From Sphingomonas panni (GTDB lineage Bacteria > Pseudomonadota > Alphaproteobacteria > Sphingomonadales > Sphingomonadaceae): a stretch of 64,000 nucleotides of DNA. Of the stretch, positions 17,424-27,721 are shown in pieces (positions within the stretch are counted from its first letter, which is position 1; each line of letters opens with the position of its first letter). The stretch is from the NCBI RefSeq assembly GCF_022664435.1, contig NZ_JAKREU010000010.1:1-64000 (forward strand), written 5' to 3'. The notes beneath the pieces were generated by a model, which made no database searches, was not told the origin of the DNA, and saw only the letters and a program-made list of their open reading frames with translations. A program made the translations under genes and the position numbers.

Positions 17424-19210
17424 TCCGATCCCTGCTCCTCGCCCTGACCCTCGGTGCCAGCGCGCTCCCCGTCGCCGCCGCCGCGCAGGATTTCCGCGCG
17501 CGTGCGCCGGAGGACGAGGTGATCTACTTCGTCCTGCCCGACCGGTTCGAGAATGGCGACAAGTCGAACGACCGGGGCGGCATGACCGGCGACCGGCTGG
17601 TCCATGGCTTCGATCCGACGTCGAAGGGCTTCTACCATGGCGGCGACCTGAAGGGGTTGATGGCGCGGCTGCCCTATATCCAGTCGCTTGGCGCGACGGC
17701 GATCTGGGTCGGGCCGATCTTCAAGAACAAGCCGGTGCAGGGCGGGCCGGGCAATGAGTCCGCCGGCTATCACGGCTATTGGGTGACCGACTTTACCCAG
17801 GTCGACCCGCATCTGGGCACCAATGCCGAGTTCAAGACGCTGGTCGACGCGGCACATGCGCGCGGGCTGAAGGTCTATATGGACATCATCGCCAACCACA
17901 CGGCCGACGTGATCCAGTATCGCGAATGCGTGGGCAAGACCGCGTGCGTCTACCGCAGCCGCGCCGACTATCCCTATGCCGCCGGGGGAAAGAACCGGGG
18001 CTTTGCCGGCGACGGGGTGCAGACGGCGGAGAATTTCGCGAAGCTGACCGATCCGTCCTTTGCCTATACCCCGTTCGTGCCGCCGGCCGAGCGGTCGGTG
18101 AAGGTGCCGGCATGGCTGAACGACCCGATCTATTACCATAATCGCGGCAACACGACGTTCACCAACGAAAGCTCGCAGATGGGCGACTTCGTCGGGCTGG
18201 ACGATCTGATGACCGAGAACCCGCGCGTGGTGGCCGGGATGATCGATATTTTCGGCGGCTGGATCGACCGGTTCGGGATCGACGGCTATCGCATCGATAC
18301 CGCGCGCCATGTGAACCCGGAGTTCTGGGCGGCGTTCGTTCCCGCCATGCAGGCACGGGCCAAGGCGCGCGGCATTCCCAACTTCCATGTGTTCGGCGAA
18401 GTGGCGCTGTCGTCGCTCGACGCCGGGGGCCTCGCCGCCTGGACCAAGACCGGCAAGTTTCCCGCCGTCCTCGACTTCTCGTTCCGCGAGGCGGTGTTGC
18501 AGAGCGTTGCGGGCACCAAGGGCACCGACGTGTTCGAGACGGTGTTCGACGGCGACGTTCTCTATGCCAATGGTGAGGCGACGGCGCGGCAGTTGCCGAC
18601 CTTTACCGGCAATCACGATAATGGCCGCTTCGCCTTCTACCTGCGACAGGCGCGACCGCAGGCGAGCGACGCCGAGATTCTGTCGCGGATCATGCTGTCG
18701 AACGCGATGCTCCTGACGCTGCGTGGCGTGCCGACCATCTATTCGGGCGATGAACAGGGTTTTGCGGGCGACGGCAACGACCAGGATGCGCGCGAGGACA
18801 TGTTCGCGTCGCAGGTGGCGTCGTACAATGACAACAAGCTGGTGGGGACCAAGGCGACCACCGCGACCGCGAACTTCACGCCCGGCCACCCGCTGTATCG
18901 CCAGATCGCGGAACTGGCGAAACTCAGGACCGCTACGCCGGCGTTGACCCGTGGCCGACAGCTCCTGCGCGCGCGGGAGGACAAGCCGGGGCTGCTGGCG
19001 ATCTCACGCTTCGATCCTACCAGCAATGCCGAAGTCCTGTTGCTGTTCAACACCTCGGACACGCCGATCACGCGCAACGTGCAGGTCGATACCGCATCGA
19101 CCCGGTTCAAGGCGCTGACCGGCCGCTGCGGCACCGTGACCGCGCCGGGCGCGATCCGCGTCGACCTTCCCGCTTTTGGCTATGCGGTTTGTGCCGCGGA
19201 GACCCGATAA
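17420..19210 (+). CDS. periplasmic alpha-amylase (GH13)
   Basis: 596 residues. A signal peptide (IRSLLLALTLGASALPVAAA) sends it to the periplasm. GH13 marks of the (beta/alpha)8 barrel are the nucleophile Asp in IDGYRIDTARHV, the acid/base Glu in FHVFGEVAL and the transition-state Asp in TGNHDNGRF, with MDIIANHTADV earlier. It should cut internal or terminal alpha-1,4 bonds of imported dextrins; the exact product is unknown. The GTG start at 17420 overlaps the halogenase TGA and has AAAGG upstream; the ATG at 17390 would place extra residues before the signal peptide. It is followed directly by a second GH13 gene (TAATG overlap), so the two are translationally coupled. Confidence 0.88.
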   Translation: MIRSLLLALTLGASALPVAAAAQDFRARAPEDEVIYFVLPDRFENGDKSNDRGGMTGDRLVHGFDPTSKGFYHGGDLKGLMARLPYIQSLGATAIWVGPIFKNKPVQGGPGNESAGYHGYWVTDFTQVDPHLGTNAEFKTLVDAAHARGLKVYMDIIANHTADVIQYRECVGKTACVYRSRADYPYAAGGKNRGFAGDGVQTAENFAKLTDPSFAYTPFVPPAERSVKVPAWLNDPIYYHNRGNTTFTNESSQMGDFVGLDDLMTENPRVVAGMIDIFGGWIDRFGIDGYRIDTARHVNPEFWAAFVPAMQARAKARGIPNFHVFGEVALSSLDAGGLAAWTKTGKFPAVLDFSFREAVLQSVAGTKGTDVFETVFDGDVLYANGEATARQLPTFTGNHDNGRFAFYLRQARPQASDAEILSRIMLSNAMLLTLRGVPTIYSGDEQGFAGDGNDQDAREDMFASQVASYNDNKLVGTKATTATANFTPGHPLYRQIAELAKLRTATPALTRGRQLLRAREDKPGLLAISRFDPTSNAEVLLLFNTSDTPITRNVQVDTASTRFKALTGRCGTVTAPGAIRVDLPAFGYAVCAAETR

Positions 19211-20832
19211 TGACCGAAGCAGCCGTCCGGGCGATCGCCCCCGAACCCGCCGCCGTGCGCCCATGGTGGCATGGTGCGACCATCTACCAGATTTATCCGC
19301 GAAGCTTCGCCGACAGCAATGGCGACGGAATCGGCGACCTGCCGGGCATCACCGCGCATCTCGATTATGTCGCGTCGCTGGGCGTGGACGCGATCTGGCT
19401 GTCGCCCTTCTTCACATCGCCGATGAAGGATTTCGGCTATGACGTTGCAGATTATTGCGATGTCGACCCGATCTTCGGCACGCTGGCCGATTTCGACGCG
19501 CTGATCGCCAGGGCGCATTCGCTGGGCCTGCGCATCATCATCGACCAGGTCTGGTCGCATACCAGCGACGAACATCCCTGGTTCGTCGAAAGCCGGTCTA
19601 GCCGCACCAATCCCAAGGCCGACTGGTATGTCTGGGCCGATGCGAAGCCCGACGGTTCGCCACCCAGCAACTGGCAGTCCGTTTTCGGCGGTCCGGCGTG
19701 GACGTGGGACGCGCGGCGCGGGCAATATTATCTGCACAACTTCCTGAAGGAACAGCCGCAGCTGCACGGCCATAACCCGGACCTGCAGGAGGCGCTGCTC
19801 GACACGGCGCGCTTCTGGCTCGACCGCGGTGTCGACGGGTTCCGGCTGGACGCGATCAACTTCGCGATGCACGATCCCGACCTCCGCGACAATCCGCCGA
19901 TGCCGAGCAACGGCAAGACGCGGACCCGCCCGTTCGATTTCCAGCGCAAGCTCTACAACCAGGGGCACCCGGACATTCCGGCGTTCCTCGAACGCGTCCG
20001 CGCGCTGCTCGACAGCTATGGCGACCGCTTCACCGTTGCCGAGATCGGTGGTGACGACGCGACGCGCGAAATGAAGCTGTTCTGCGAGGGCGACCGCCGG
20101 CTCAACACCGCCTATGGCTTCGACTTTCTCTACGCGCCGGAACTGTCGCCTCGAACCCTGCGCGATGCGTTCGACACCTGGGGCGAGGATGCACCCTGGC
20201 CGAGCTGGGCGTTCGAAAACCACGACGCGCCGCGCGCGGTTTCGCGCTGGTTGACCGACCCGGCCAATGCCGGCGCGTTCGGGCGGATCAAGATGCTGCT
20301 GCTCGCCTGCCTGCGTGGCAACATCTTCCTGTACAACGGCGAGGAACTGGGCCTGCCGCAGGTCGAGATCGCGTTCGAGGATCTGCAGGATCCCGAAGCG
20401 ATCGCGAACTGGCCGCTGACCCTGTCGCGCGACGGTGCCCGCACGCCGATGCCGTGGGCGGCGGATGGCGAGAATCTGGGCTTCGGCGCGGGCAAGCCGT
20501 GGCTGCCGACCGGCGAGGCGCACCGTGCGCTGGCAGTCGACCGGCAGGAGGCCGACCCGCAGTCGCTGCTGGCCTTTACCCGTCACGTTCTGGCGCTGCG
20601 CAACGCGCACCCGGCGCTGCGGTCGGGCAGCATGAAGATGATCGAGGCATCGGACGCGATCTTCGCGTTCGAGCGCGAACTGGACGGGCAGTGCGTGCGA
20701 TGCGTGTTCAACCTGTCCGATGCGCCAGCGATCTTTGCTGGGGCCAAGGACATGCGCGCGATCGAAACCATCGGTGCGGTGGACGGCGACCGGTTCGGCC
20801 CGTTCGCGGCGCAGGTCGCGGTTCGCGACTGA
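19210..20832 (+). CDS. cytoplasmic alpha-glucosidase (GH13, oligo-1,6/maltase type)
   Basis: 540 residues without a signal peptide, hence cytoplasmic. The N-terminal WWHGATIYQIYPRSFADSNG and GDGIGDLPGI are hallmarks of alpha-glucosidases such as maltase and oligo-1,6-glucosidase. Catalytic residues are Asp in VDGFRLDAINF, Glu in TVAEIGGDD and Asp in AFENHDAPR. It should split maltose and short maltodextrins, delivered by the downstream transporter, to glucose. The ATG shares one base with the previous TAA, and GGAGA lies 7 nt upstream. The end of the gene is followed after 19 bp by the GH97 gene. Confidence 0.92.
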   Translation: MTEAAVRAIAPEPAAVRPWWHGATIYQIYPRSFADSNGDGIGDLPGITAHLDYVASLGVDAIWLSPFFTSPMKDFGYDVADYCDVDPIFGTLADFDALIARAHSLGLRIIIDQVWSHTSDEHPWFVESRSSRTNPKADWYVWADAKPDGSPPSNWQSVFGGPAWTWDARRGQYYLHNFLKEQPQLHGHNPDLQEALLDTARFWLDRGVDGFRLDAINFAMHDPDLRDNPPMPSNGKTRTRPFDFQRKLYNQGHPDIPAFLERVRALLDSYGDRFTVAEIGGDDATREMKLFCEGDRRLNTAYGFDFLYAPELSPRTLRDAFDTWGEDAPWPSWAFENHDAPRAVSRWLTDPANAGAFGRIKMLLLACLRGNIFLYNGEELGLPQVEIAFEDLQDPEAIANWPLTLSRDGARTPMPWAADGENLGFGAGKPWLPTGEAHRALAVDRQEADPQSLLAFTRHVLALRNAHPALRSGSMKMIEASDAIFAFERELDGQCVRCVFNLSDAPAIFAGAKDMRAIETIGAVDGDRFGPFAAQVAVRD

Positions 20833-20851
20833 AAAGTTAAGGGAGAAGGCG

Positions 20852-22903
20852 ATGAGGATGATGAAATGGGCACTGGCGCTGGCCGGTGCGACTGCGATGG
20901 CCTCGCCCGCCTTTGCCGAAGTCGTGGCGCGGGCGGCCTCGCCCGATGGCAAGCTGACCGTGGCGGTCAGCCTCGATGGCGAGGGGCGGCCGAGCTATTC
21001 GGTCGCGAAGGACGGTCGGGCAGTGCTGAACGACAGCAAGCTCGGCTTCCTGTTCACCGACGCGCCGAAGATCGAGCGCGGTCTGACGCTGGCGAGCACG
21101 AAGCGTGACCGGGCGGACACCACGTGGACCCAGCCGTTCGGCGAATGGAAGACGATCCGCGACAACCATACCGAGTTGACGGTGACGTTCCGCGAGGCGA
21201 AGAACCTGAAGCGCGAGATGGCGGTCACCTTCCGCCTGTTCGACGACGGCGTCGGCTTTCGCTACACCCTGCCCAAGCAGGCCAATCTGACGACGGCCAA
21301 TATCGCGGACGAACTGACCCAGTTCGCCTTCGCCGAACCGGGCACCGCGTGGTGGAAGCCGGCGTTCGAATGGAACCGCGAGGAGTATCTGTACAACAAG
21401 ACGCCGCTGGACGCCGTCGGCACCGCGCAGACGGTGATGACGGTGAAGCTCGCCAGTGGGCGTCATGTCGCGATCCATGAGGCGGCGCTGACCGATTATT
21501 CGGCGATGAACCTCGCCCGTGCGGAAGGCACGACATTCCGCGCGGTGCTGACCCCCGGATCGAATGGGCCTAAGGTATCGCGCGCTGCCGGTTTTTCGAC
21601 GCCGTGGCGCACGATCGCCATCGCCGACGATGCACCGGGCCTCTATTACGCCAGCCGCATCGGGCTGAACCTGAACGAGCCGAACAAGCTGGGCGATACG
21701 TCGAGCTGGATCCAGCCGGGCAAGTTCGTCGGCGTGTGGTGGAACATGATCAAGGGCGACTGGACCTGGGCGCGGGGGCCGAAGCACGGCGCCACCACCG
21801 CGAACGTCCGCCGCTATATCGACTTTGCCGCCGCCAACGGCATTCAGGGTGTGCTGGTCGAGGGATGGAATGTCGGCTGGGACGGCGACTGGTTCGGCAA
21901 TGGCAACGACATGAACTTCAGCCAGCCGACCGAGGATTTCGATGCGGCGGGGCTGGCTGCCTATGCCAAATCGAAGGGCGTGCGGCTGATCGGTCATCAC
22001 GAAACCGGCGGATCGGTCAGCAATTACGATAGACAGCTCGACACCGCGTTCAAATGGGCGGCGGACCATGGCGAGCGGGTCGTGAAGACCGGCTATGTCA
22101 CCGATGCCGGCCAGATCGAGCGGGTCGATGCCGATGGGTCGAAGCATCGGGAGTGGCATGAGGGGCAGTGGATGGTGAACCACCATCAGCGCGTCCTGAA
22201 CGCCGCTGCCCGGTACAAGGTGTCGATCGACAGCCACGAGCCGGTGAAGGACACCGGCCTGCGCCGTACCTATCCCAACTGGCTGAGCCGCGAAGGCGGG
22301 CGCGGCATGGAGTATAATGCCTGGGGCGGCGGCGGTAACAATCCGCCCGAGCATGAGGCGAACCTGGTGTTCACCCAGTTCCTGGGCGGACCGATGGACT
22401 TTACGCCGGGCGTGCTGAGCCTGACCGGCAGCCCCGGTGTGTTCCTGCAGTCGACCATCGCCAAGCAGCTGGCTCTCTACGTCACGCTCTATTCGCCGGT
22501 CGTCATGGCCGCCGATACGCCGGAAAACTATGCGCGCTATCCGGCCGCCTTCAAATTCATCCGCGACGTGCCGACCGACTGGTCCGATACCCGCGTGCTG
22601 AACGGCGAGGTCGGTGATTACGTCACGATCGCGCGCAAGGCGGCCGGCGGCAACGACTGGTTCCTGGGCGCAATCGGCGACGAAGAGGCGCGCAGCAGCA
22701 CGGTGAAGCTCGACTTCCTCGATGCCGGCAAGACCTATACCGCCAAAATCTATCGCGACGGTCCGAGTGCCGATTATCGAACCGATGCCCGCCATTCGAT
22801 CACCATCGAACAGCGGCAGGTGAAGATGGGCGACACGCTGACCATCGCGCTCGCCCCCGGAGGTGGCGAAGCGATCCGGTTCGTGGCACCGAAGCGGAAG
22901 TAA
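20852..22903 (+). CDS. GH97 alpha-glucosidase (SusB-like), periplasmic
   Basis: 683 residues. The signal peptide MKWALALAGATAMASPAFAE indicates periplasmic location. GH97 enzymes such as SusB of Bacteroides cut alpha-glucosides with inversion and need calcium. Family features are the N-terminal beta-supersandwich with GKLTVAVSLDGEGRPSYSV, the barrel with GVLVEGWNVGWDGDWF, and glutamates in LIGHHETGG, DSHEPVKDTG, GMEYNAWG and NNPPEHEAN that fit the calcium and inverting-catalysis set, so it looks like the inverting branch. AAGGGAGAAGG precedes the ATG. It shares the operon with the receptor and amylase. A pair of inverted repeats directly follows. Confidence 0.92.
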   Translation: MRMMKWALALAGATAMASPAFAEVVARAASPDGKLTVAVSLDGEGRPSYSVAKDGRAVLNDSKLGFLFTDAPKIERGLTLASTKRDRADTTWTQPFGEWKTIRDNHTELTVTFREAKNLKREMAVTFRLFDDGVGFRYTLPKQANLTTANIADELTQFAFAEPGTAWWKPAFEWNREEYLYNKTPLDAVGTAQTVMTVKLASGRHVAIHEAALTDYSAMNLARAEGTTFRAVLTPGSNGPKVSRAAGFSTPWRTIAIADDAPGLYYASRIGLNLNEPNKLGDTSSWIQPGKFVGVWWNMIKGDWTWARGPKHGATTANVRRYIDFAAANGIQGVLVEGWNVGWDGDWFGNGNDMNFSQPTEDFDAAGLAAYAKSKGVRLIGHHETGGSVSNYDRQLDTAFKWAADHGERVVKTGYVTDAGQIERVDADGSKHREWHEGQWMVNHHQRVLNAAARYKVSIDSHEPVKDTGLRRTYPNWLSREGGRGMEYNAWGGGGNNPPEHEANLVFTQFLGGPMDFTPGVLSLTGSPGVFLQSTIAKQLALYVTLYSPVVMAADTPENYARYPAAFKFIRDVPTDWSDTRVLNGEVGDYVTIARKAAGGNDWFLGAIGDEEARSSTVKLDFLDAGKTYTAKIYRDGPSADYRTDARHSITIEQRQVKMGDTLTIALAPGGGEAIRFVAPKRK

Positions 22904-22910
22904 CGATCCG

Positions 22911-23047
22911 CCCCGCTCGGCGGGGAGGGGGACCGTCCGCAGGACGGTGGAGGGGGTTCGCCCCGCGACGCAACCGTGGTGGAGGCGGATACCCCCCTCC
23001 ACCATGTTAACGCATGGTCCCCCTCCCCGCGGAGCGGGGAGGAGCTT
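22911..23047. repeat. inverted pair of GC-rich palindromic repeats (pair A)
   Basis: Two copies of a roughly 45-bp element face each other. Copy one (about 22916-22957) has a GGGGAGGGGGACC arm, an inner stem GTCC-GCA-GGAC and GGTGGAGGGGG. The inverse copy (about 22991-23047) has CCCCCCTCCACC, an inner ATG...CAT stem and GGTCCCCCTCCCC. The RNA would fold into one long hairpin with two side hairpins. The last bases, GGAGGAG, form the Shine-Dalgarno of the transporter gene at 23054. A second pair lies at 27722-27861. Confidence 0.8.
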
Positions 23048-23053
23048 GAGACA

Positions 23054-24553
23054 ATGCAGACCCGCCCTACGCTCGGCTTCGCCCAGCTATGGAACATTTC
23101 CTTCGGTTTCTTCGGCATTCAGATCGGCTTCGCGCTGCAGAATGCCAATGCCAGCCGCATCTTCCAGTCGCTCGGCACGCCGATCGACCAGCTGGGGCTG
23201 ATGTGGATCGCCGCGCCGCTGACCGGGTTGCTGGTCCAGCCGCTGATCGGCCATTATTCCGACCGGACGTGGGGGCGGCTGGGGCGTCGGCGGCCCTATT
23301 TCCTGATCGGTGCGATCCTGTGTACCTGCGCGCTGTTCTTCATGCCCAATTCGCCGACCATCCTCGCGGCGGCAATCACCTTGTGGATTCTCGACGCGTC
23401 GCTGAACGTATCGATGGAACCGTTCCGCGCGTTCGTCGGCGACATGCTGCACCCCCGGCAGCGGCCGGCGGGTTATGCGTTCCAGACCTGGTTCATCGGT
23501 GCCGGCGCGGTCGTCGCCAGCATCGCCCCCTATGTGTTGGAGAATGTGTTCGGCGTCAGCAATACCGCCCCTGCGGGGCAGGTGCCGGACGCCGTGCGCT
23601 ATGGCTTCTATTTCGGCGGCGCGATGCTGCTGGCGGCGGTGTTGTGGACCGTGGTCACCGTCCGCGAATATAGTCCGGCGGAGTTGGCGGCATTCGGCGA
23701 GGAGACCGAGGAGCCGATCGATACCGTGCCGCCGGTCGTGCCGGCGCGGGGAGCGCTGTGGATCGTCGGCGGTGGAATCGTCGCGGCGCTGATCGCTTGG
23801 GCGGAGGCGAGCGGCGCGCTGGAAAGCGGGCGCGAGGCCTATTTCGTGGCGGCCGGCATCGCGCTGTACGGCGTGGCCCAGATGGTGTCGGCGGCGCTGG
23901 TGCGTGCCGGGCGGGGCGACAATGTGCTGAGCCACATCATCGGCGACCTCGCCACCATGCCCGACACGATGCGACGGCTGGCGCTGGTGCAGTTCTTCAC
24001 TTGGGGGGCGCTCATCATCATGTGGGTCTATACGACGCCGGTGATCGCGCAGCAGGTGTGGGGCACGGTCGATCCGGTGTCGGACGGCTATAATCAGGCC
24101 GGCAGCTGGGTGGGGGTGTTGTTCGCGATCTATTCGGGCGTCGCGGCGGTCGCGGCGTTCACCCTGCCGGTGCTCGCACGGAGCATCGGCGCGGCGCGGA
24201 CGCATATGCTGTGCCTCCTGATCGGTGCGGCGGCCTATATCGGTATCTATCTGACCCATGACCGGCTGGGCATGATCGTGCCGATGATCGGCATCGGCAT
24301 CGTATGGGCTTCGGTGCTGACCATGCCCTATGTCCTGCTCGCCAACGCGCTGCCGCAGCGGAAGCTGGGCGTGTATATGGGCATCTTCAATTTCTTCATC
24401 GTCCTGCCGCAGTTGATCGTCGCGACCGTCATGGGCGGGATCATCAAGACATGGTTCCCGACCCAGCCGGCCTATACCATGCTGGTCGCGGCGGCGGTGA
24501 TGGCGCTGGCGGCGGTGGCGATGCTGCGGGTGCGCGAACCTAGTCCAGCGTGA
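23054..24553 (+). CDS. SLC45-like MFS transporter, maltose/sucrose type
   Basis: 499 residues with about twelve membrane helices. It begins LGFAQLWNISFGFFGIQIGF and has GHYSDRTWGRLGRRRPYFLIG after helix 2 and DASLNVSMEPFRAFVGDML, signatures of the sucrose/maltose-proton symporter family that includes Caulobacter MalY. It would carry maltose or short dextrins across the inner membrane to the cytoplasmic alpha-glucosidase. The ATG at 23054 is preceded by GGAGGAG supplied by the inverted repeat; an upstream frame running through the repeat is not credible. Its last 14 bp overlap the end of glgX on the other strand. Confidence 0.88.
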   Translation: MQTRPTLGFAQLWNISFGFFGIQIGFALQNANASRIFQSLGTPIDQLGLMWIAAPLTGLLVQPLIGHYSDRTWGRLGRRRPYFLIGAILCTCALFFMPNSPTILAAAITLWILDASLNVSMEPFRAFVGDMLHPRQRPAGYAFQTWFIGAGAVVASIAPYVLENVFGVSNTAPAGQVPDAVRYGFYFGGAMLLAAVLWTVVTVREYSPAELAAFGEETEEPIDTVPPVVPARGALWIVGGGIVAALIAWAEASGALESGREAYFVAAGIALYGVAQMVSAALVRAGRGDNVLSHIIGDLATMPDTMRRLALVQFFTWGALIIMWVYTTPVIAQQVWGTVDPVSDGYNQAGSWVGVLFAIYSGVAAVAAFTLPVLARSIGAARTHMLCLLIGAAAYIGIYLTHDRLGMIVPMIGIGIVWASVLTMPYVLLANALPQRKLGVYMGIFNFFIVLPQLIVATVMGGIIKTWFPTQPAYTMLVAAAVMALAAVAMLRVREPSPA

Positions 24554-26309
24554 CCGTGCGGGCGCGGCGGTCCACGCGGATCGTCGCGCCCGGCAGTTGC
24601 AGTTCGAAGCCGGGGCAATCGGGCGCTTCCCATTGCGCGGGCGTCATCGGCGCACCATCGAGCGTCAACCACACCGCCTGCTCGGGTACATCGGTATCGA
24701 ACACGGCTGGGTTTTCCCGTCGCCAGGTCGCCAGCGCCGCGACATGGTCCTCCAGCGCCACGTCACGTGCGCTCCAGTCGACCCAGCCGATCGCGTTGTC
24801 CTGCGCATAGGCGTTGTTGTTGCCGCGCTGCGACCGGCCGAACTCGTCGCCCGCCGTCAGCTGGACATAGCCGCGCGTCGCGAACAGCGTGGCAAGCAGC
24901 GCGCGCAGGTCGGCGGCACGCGCGGCGGCAATCGCCGGATCATCGCTGGCACCCTCGACGCCATGGTTCCACGACAGATTGTCGCCATGCCCGTCGCGAT
25001 TATCCTCGCCATTGGCGTGATTGTGGCGGTCGACGTGCGACACGAGGTCGGCCAGCGTGAAGCCGTCATGCGCGGCAAGAAAGTTGACGCTGCGGGTGAC
25101 GGAGCCGAAGACGTCGGCCGATCCCATCAGCCGCGTCGCCAGTTGCCCCGCGCTGCCATCGCCGCGCCAGAAGCGGCGGACGTCGTCGCGGTAGCGGTCG
25201 TTCCATTCCAGCCAGTCCGCCGGGAAGTTGCCCAGTTGATAGCCGCCGGGGCCGATGTCCCACGGTTCGGCGATCATCACCTTGTCCCGCAACAGCGGAT
25301 CGGCGGCGATGGCGGCGAAGATCGGCGCGTTCGGATCGAACCCCGGCGACCGGGCAATGACCGGAGCCAGATCGAAGCGGAACCCGTCGACGCCGAGCGC
25401 AGCGAAGTGTCGCAGCGATGCAAGGATCAACTCGCGCATTCCGGCATCGCCCGCGTCCAGCGTATTGCCGGTGCCGGTATCGTTGATGAGGTTGCCGTCT
25501 GAGGCGTGCGCATAGCTGCGATTGTCCAAGCCCCGCAGCGACAGGATAGGTCCGTCGCGATCGCTCTCGCCGCTATGATTGAATACCAGGTCGAGAACTA
25601 CACCGATCCCGGCGGCGTGAAGCGCGGTGACGGTGTCGCGCAGTTCGGCGACCCCGCCCGGTGCAAGGCCCGGATCGATCGCCATCGGCACGACCGGGTT
25701 ATAGCCCCAGGCATTGCGCAGGCCGAGCGGCGGGAGATGGCGTTCGTCGATCCATGCGACGATCGGCATCAGCTCGACCGTGCCGACCCCGATCTTGCGA
25801 AGGTGGGCGATGATCGTGGGATGGGCGAGCGCGGCGATGGTGCCGCGCTGCGCTTCGGGCACGTCGGGATGCTGGATGGTGAAGGCGCGGACGTTCAGTT
25901 CGTAGATCGGTCGCGCCGGATCGATCAGCGGGCGCTGGATCGGGGCGGGGGCGGTCAGGGCCGGGACGATCGCGTGCGGCACGACGGCGGCGGTGTCCGC
26001 GCCGAACTCTGACAGGATCGGATCATAGGCGAAGCGACGGTCAAGTTCGACGGCATAGGGATCGACCAGCAGCTTGGCGGGGTCGAACCAGCGACCGGCA
26101 TCGGGTGCCCAGTCCCCTTCGGCACGATAGCCATAGCATTGGCCCGGCCCCACGCCGGCCACCTCCAAGACGAACCAGTCGCCATCGCGTGCCATTGCCA
26201 CGCGCCGTTCGGCATCGTGGTCGAAGAGGCACAGCCAAACCGCAGCGGCGTCGCGCGCACGGACGGCGAAGCGGGTGCCGCCGGGGATCGGACTCGCACC
26301 GGGAATCAT
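24540..26309 (-). CDS. glgX: glycogen debranching enzyme
   Basis: 589 residues. GlgX splits alpha-1,6 branch points of limit dextrins left by glycogen phosphorylase. An N-terminal CBM48-like part ([20 protein letters not shown]) precedes the GH13 barrel, with [21 protein letters not shown], the nucleophile Asp in [11 protein letters not shown], Glu in [19 protein letters not shown] and Asp in [14 protein letters not shown]. It is shorter than the E. coli enzyme (657) mainly at the C-terminus. The ATG at 26309 overlaps the glgA stop as ATGA, so translation is coupled; an upstream start at 26363 is unlikely. It is the last gene of the glycogen operon. Confidence 0.93.
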   Translation of the reverse strand: MIPGASPIPGGTRFAVRARDAAAVWLCLFDHDAERRVAMARDGDWFVLEVAGVGPGQCYGYRAEGDWAPDAGRWFDPAKLLVDPYAVELDRRFAYDPILSEFGADTAAVVPHAIVPALTAPAPIQRPLIDPARPIYELNVRAFTIQHPDVPEAQRGTIAALAHPTIIAHLRKIGVGTVELMPIVAWIDERHLPPLGLRNAWGYNPVVPMAIDPGLAPGGVAELRDTVTALHAAGIGVVLDLVFNHSGESDRDGPILSLRGLDNRSYAHASDGNLINDTGTGNTLDAGDAGMRELILASLRHFAALGVDGFRFDLAPVIARSPGFDPNAPIFAAIAADPLLRDKVMIAEPWDIGPGGYQLGNFPADWLEWNDRYRDDVRRFWRGDGSAGQLATRLMGSADVFGSVTRSVNFLAAHDGFTLADLVSHVDRHNHANGEDNRDGHGDNLSWNHGVEGASDDPAIAAARAADLRALLATLFATRGYVQLTAGDEFGRSQRGNNNAYAQDNAIGWVDWSARDVALEDHVAALATWRRENPAVFDTDVPEQAVWLTLDGAPMTPAQWEAPDCPGFELQLPGATIRVDRRARTVTLD

Positions 26310-27721
26310 GCGGGCAACAGGCTGCGGTACAGTTCGGCATAGCGCGCGCCGCTGCGCTTCCATGAGAAATCGGCGCGCATTCCCTGTTTCTGCATCGCCG
26401 TCCAGTGATCGGGCCGGGCATAGAGCGCCATGGTCCGGCGCAGCGCCTGCGACAGGCAGTCCGGGGTGACCGCCCCGAACTGGATACCGGTTGCCACCCC
26501 TGCGGCTATCGCCGCCTCGTTCGCATCGATCACGGTGTCGGCCAGCCCGCCGGTCCGGGCGACGATCGGTACGCAGCCATAGGCGAGGCCATAGAGCTGG
26601 GTCAGGCCGCAGGGTTCGAACCGCGACGGGATCAGGATCGCGTCGCCGCCACCCTGCAACAGATGCGACACCGCTTCGTCATAGCCGATGCGAACGCCGA
26701 TCCGGCCGGGATGGCGATGGGCAGCAGCGACGAACGCCTGTTCCAGCGCGGCATCGCCCGACCCGAGCAGCGCCAGCCGGCCGCCCATCGCAACCAGTGC
26801 GTCGAGTTCGCCGGCCAGCACGTCCATGCCCTTTTGCCAGGTCAGCCGGCTGACGACGACGAAGATCGGGCCGTCGCTGGTATCGAGTCCGAATGCCGCC
26901 TCGACCGCGCGCTTGTTAACGCGACGGCGGGGCAGGGTCCGCGCGGTATAGAGGGCGGGAAGGGCGGTGTCGGTTTCGGGCGACCAGACCGCCGGATCGA
27001 TGCCGTTGACGATGCCCGACACCCGGTCGCGGCGCGCCTCGATCAACCCTTCCAGCCCCATGCCGAATTCGGCGCGGCGGATTTCCTCGGCATAGCTGGG
27101 AGAAACGGTGGTGATCGCGTCGGCCGAGGCCAGCCCGGCCTTCAGCAGTCCGACCCCGCCATAATATTCGACGCCGTCAAGGGCATAGGCCGCGTCCGGC
27201 AGCTCAAGGCCGGCGAAGACGGCAGCGTCGTAGCGGCCTTGGAACGCGATGTTATGGATCGTCAGGACGCTGGGCACGCCAGCACCGTCGTAGCGGAGAT
27301 AGGCCGGTGCCATCGCGCCCTGCCAGTCATGCACATGGACCAGATCGAATTGCGGCGCGAGGTCCGCGGCCGCCCGGCCGAGCGCGGCGAAGCGCCGCCA
27401 ATTGTCGTCCCAGTCGCGGCCTGTCGGATCCCCGTACGGGCCGCCATCGCGGGCAAACAGCTCCGGCGCGTCGAGGACCAGCAGCGGATGGCCGGCGATC
27501 TTCCCGCCGAGCAACCGGGCGGGCGTGCCGAGCAGGTCGTCCCAGCGGCGGATGGCCTTGGCGCGACCCAGCGATTTCACGACGGAGAAGTAGCCGGGTA
27601 GCAGGGTCGTCGTCTCGATCCCATGGGGGGCTAGGGCGGCGGGCAGGGCGCCGACGACGTCGGCCAGGCCGCCGGTCTTGACGATGGGATAGGCTTCGGA
27701 GGCGATGGACAGGACGCGCAT
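26306..27721 (-). CDS. glgA: glycogen synthase (ADP-glucose type)
   Basis: 471 residues, usual length for bacterial GlgA, a GT5 glycosyltransferase adding glucose from ADP-glucose to glycogen. It starts [22 protein letters not shown], where KTGGLADV is the ADP-glucose-binding loop, and later has [11 protein letters not shown] and [19 protein letters not shown] in the C-terminal GT-B domain. The ATG at 27721 is chosen because GAGGA sits just upstream, supplied by the inverted repeat 27722-27861, and because the conserved N-terminus starts here; the frame continues up to 27790 through the repeat but that is not real coding. Confidence 0.95.
   Translation of the reverse strand: MRVLSIASEAYPIVKTGGLADVVGALPAALAPHGIETTTLLPGYFSVVKSLGRAKAIRRWDDLLGTPARLLGGKIAGHPLLVLDAPELFARDGGPYGDPTGRDWDDNWRRFAALGRAAADLAPQFDLVHVHDWQGAMAPAYLRYDGAGVPSVLTIHNIAFQGRYDAAVFAGLELPDAAYALDGVEYYGGVGLLKAGLASADAITTVSPSYAEEIRRAEFGMGLEGLIEARRDRVSGIVNGIDPAVWSPETDTALPALYTARTLPRRRVNKRAVEAAFGLDTSDGPIFVVVSRLTWQKGMDVLAGELDALVAMGGRLALLGSGDAALEQAFVAAAHRHPGRIGVRIGYDEAVSHLLQGGGDAILIPSRFEPCGLTQLYGLAYGCVPIVARTGGLADTVIDANEAAIAAGVATGIQFGAVTPDCLSQALRRTMALYARPDHWTAMQKQGMRADFSWKRSGARYAELYRSLLPA

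Noticed and set aside
20837-23005. A 722-codon minus-strand frame over the GH97 gene
   Set aside because: Shadow of the GH97 gene; composition is not protein-like and it runs into a repeat.
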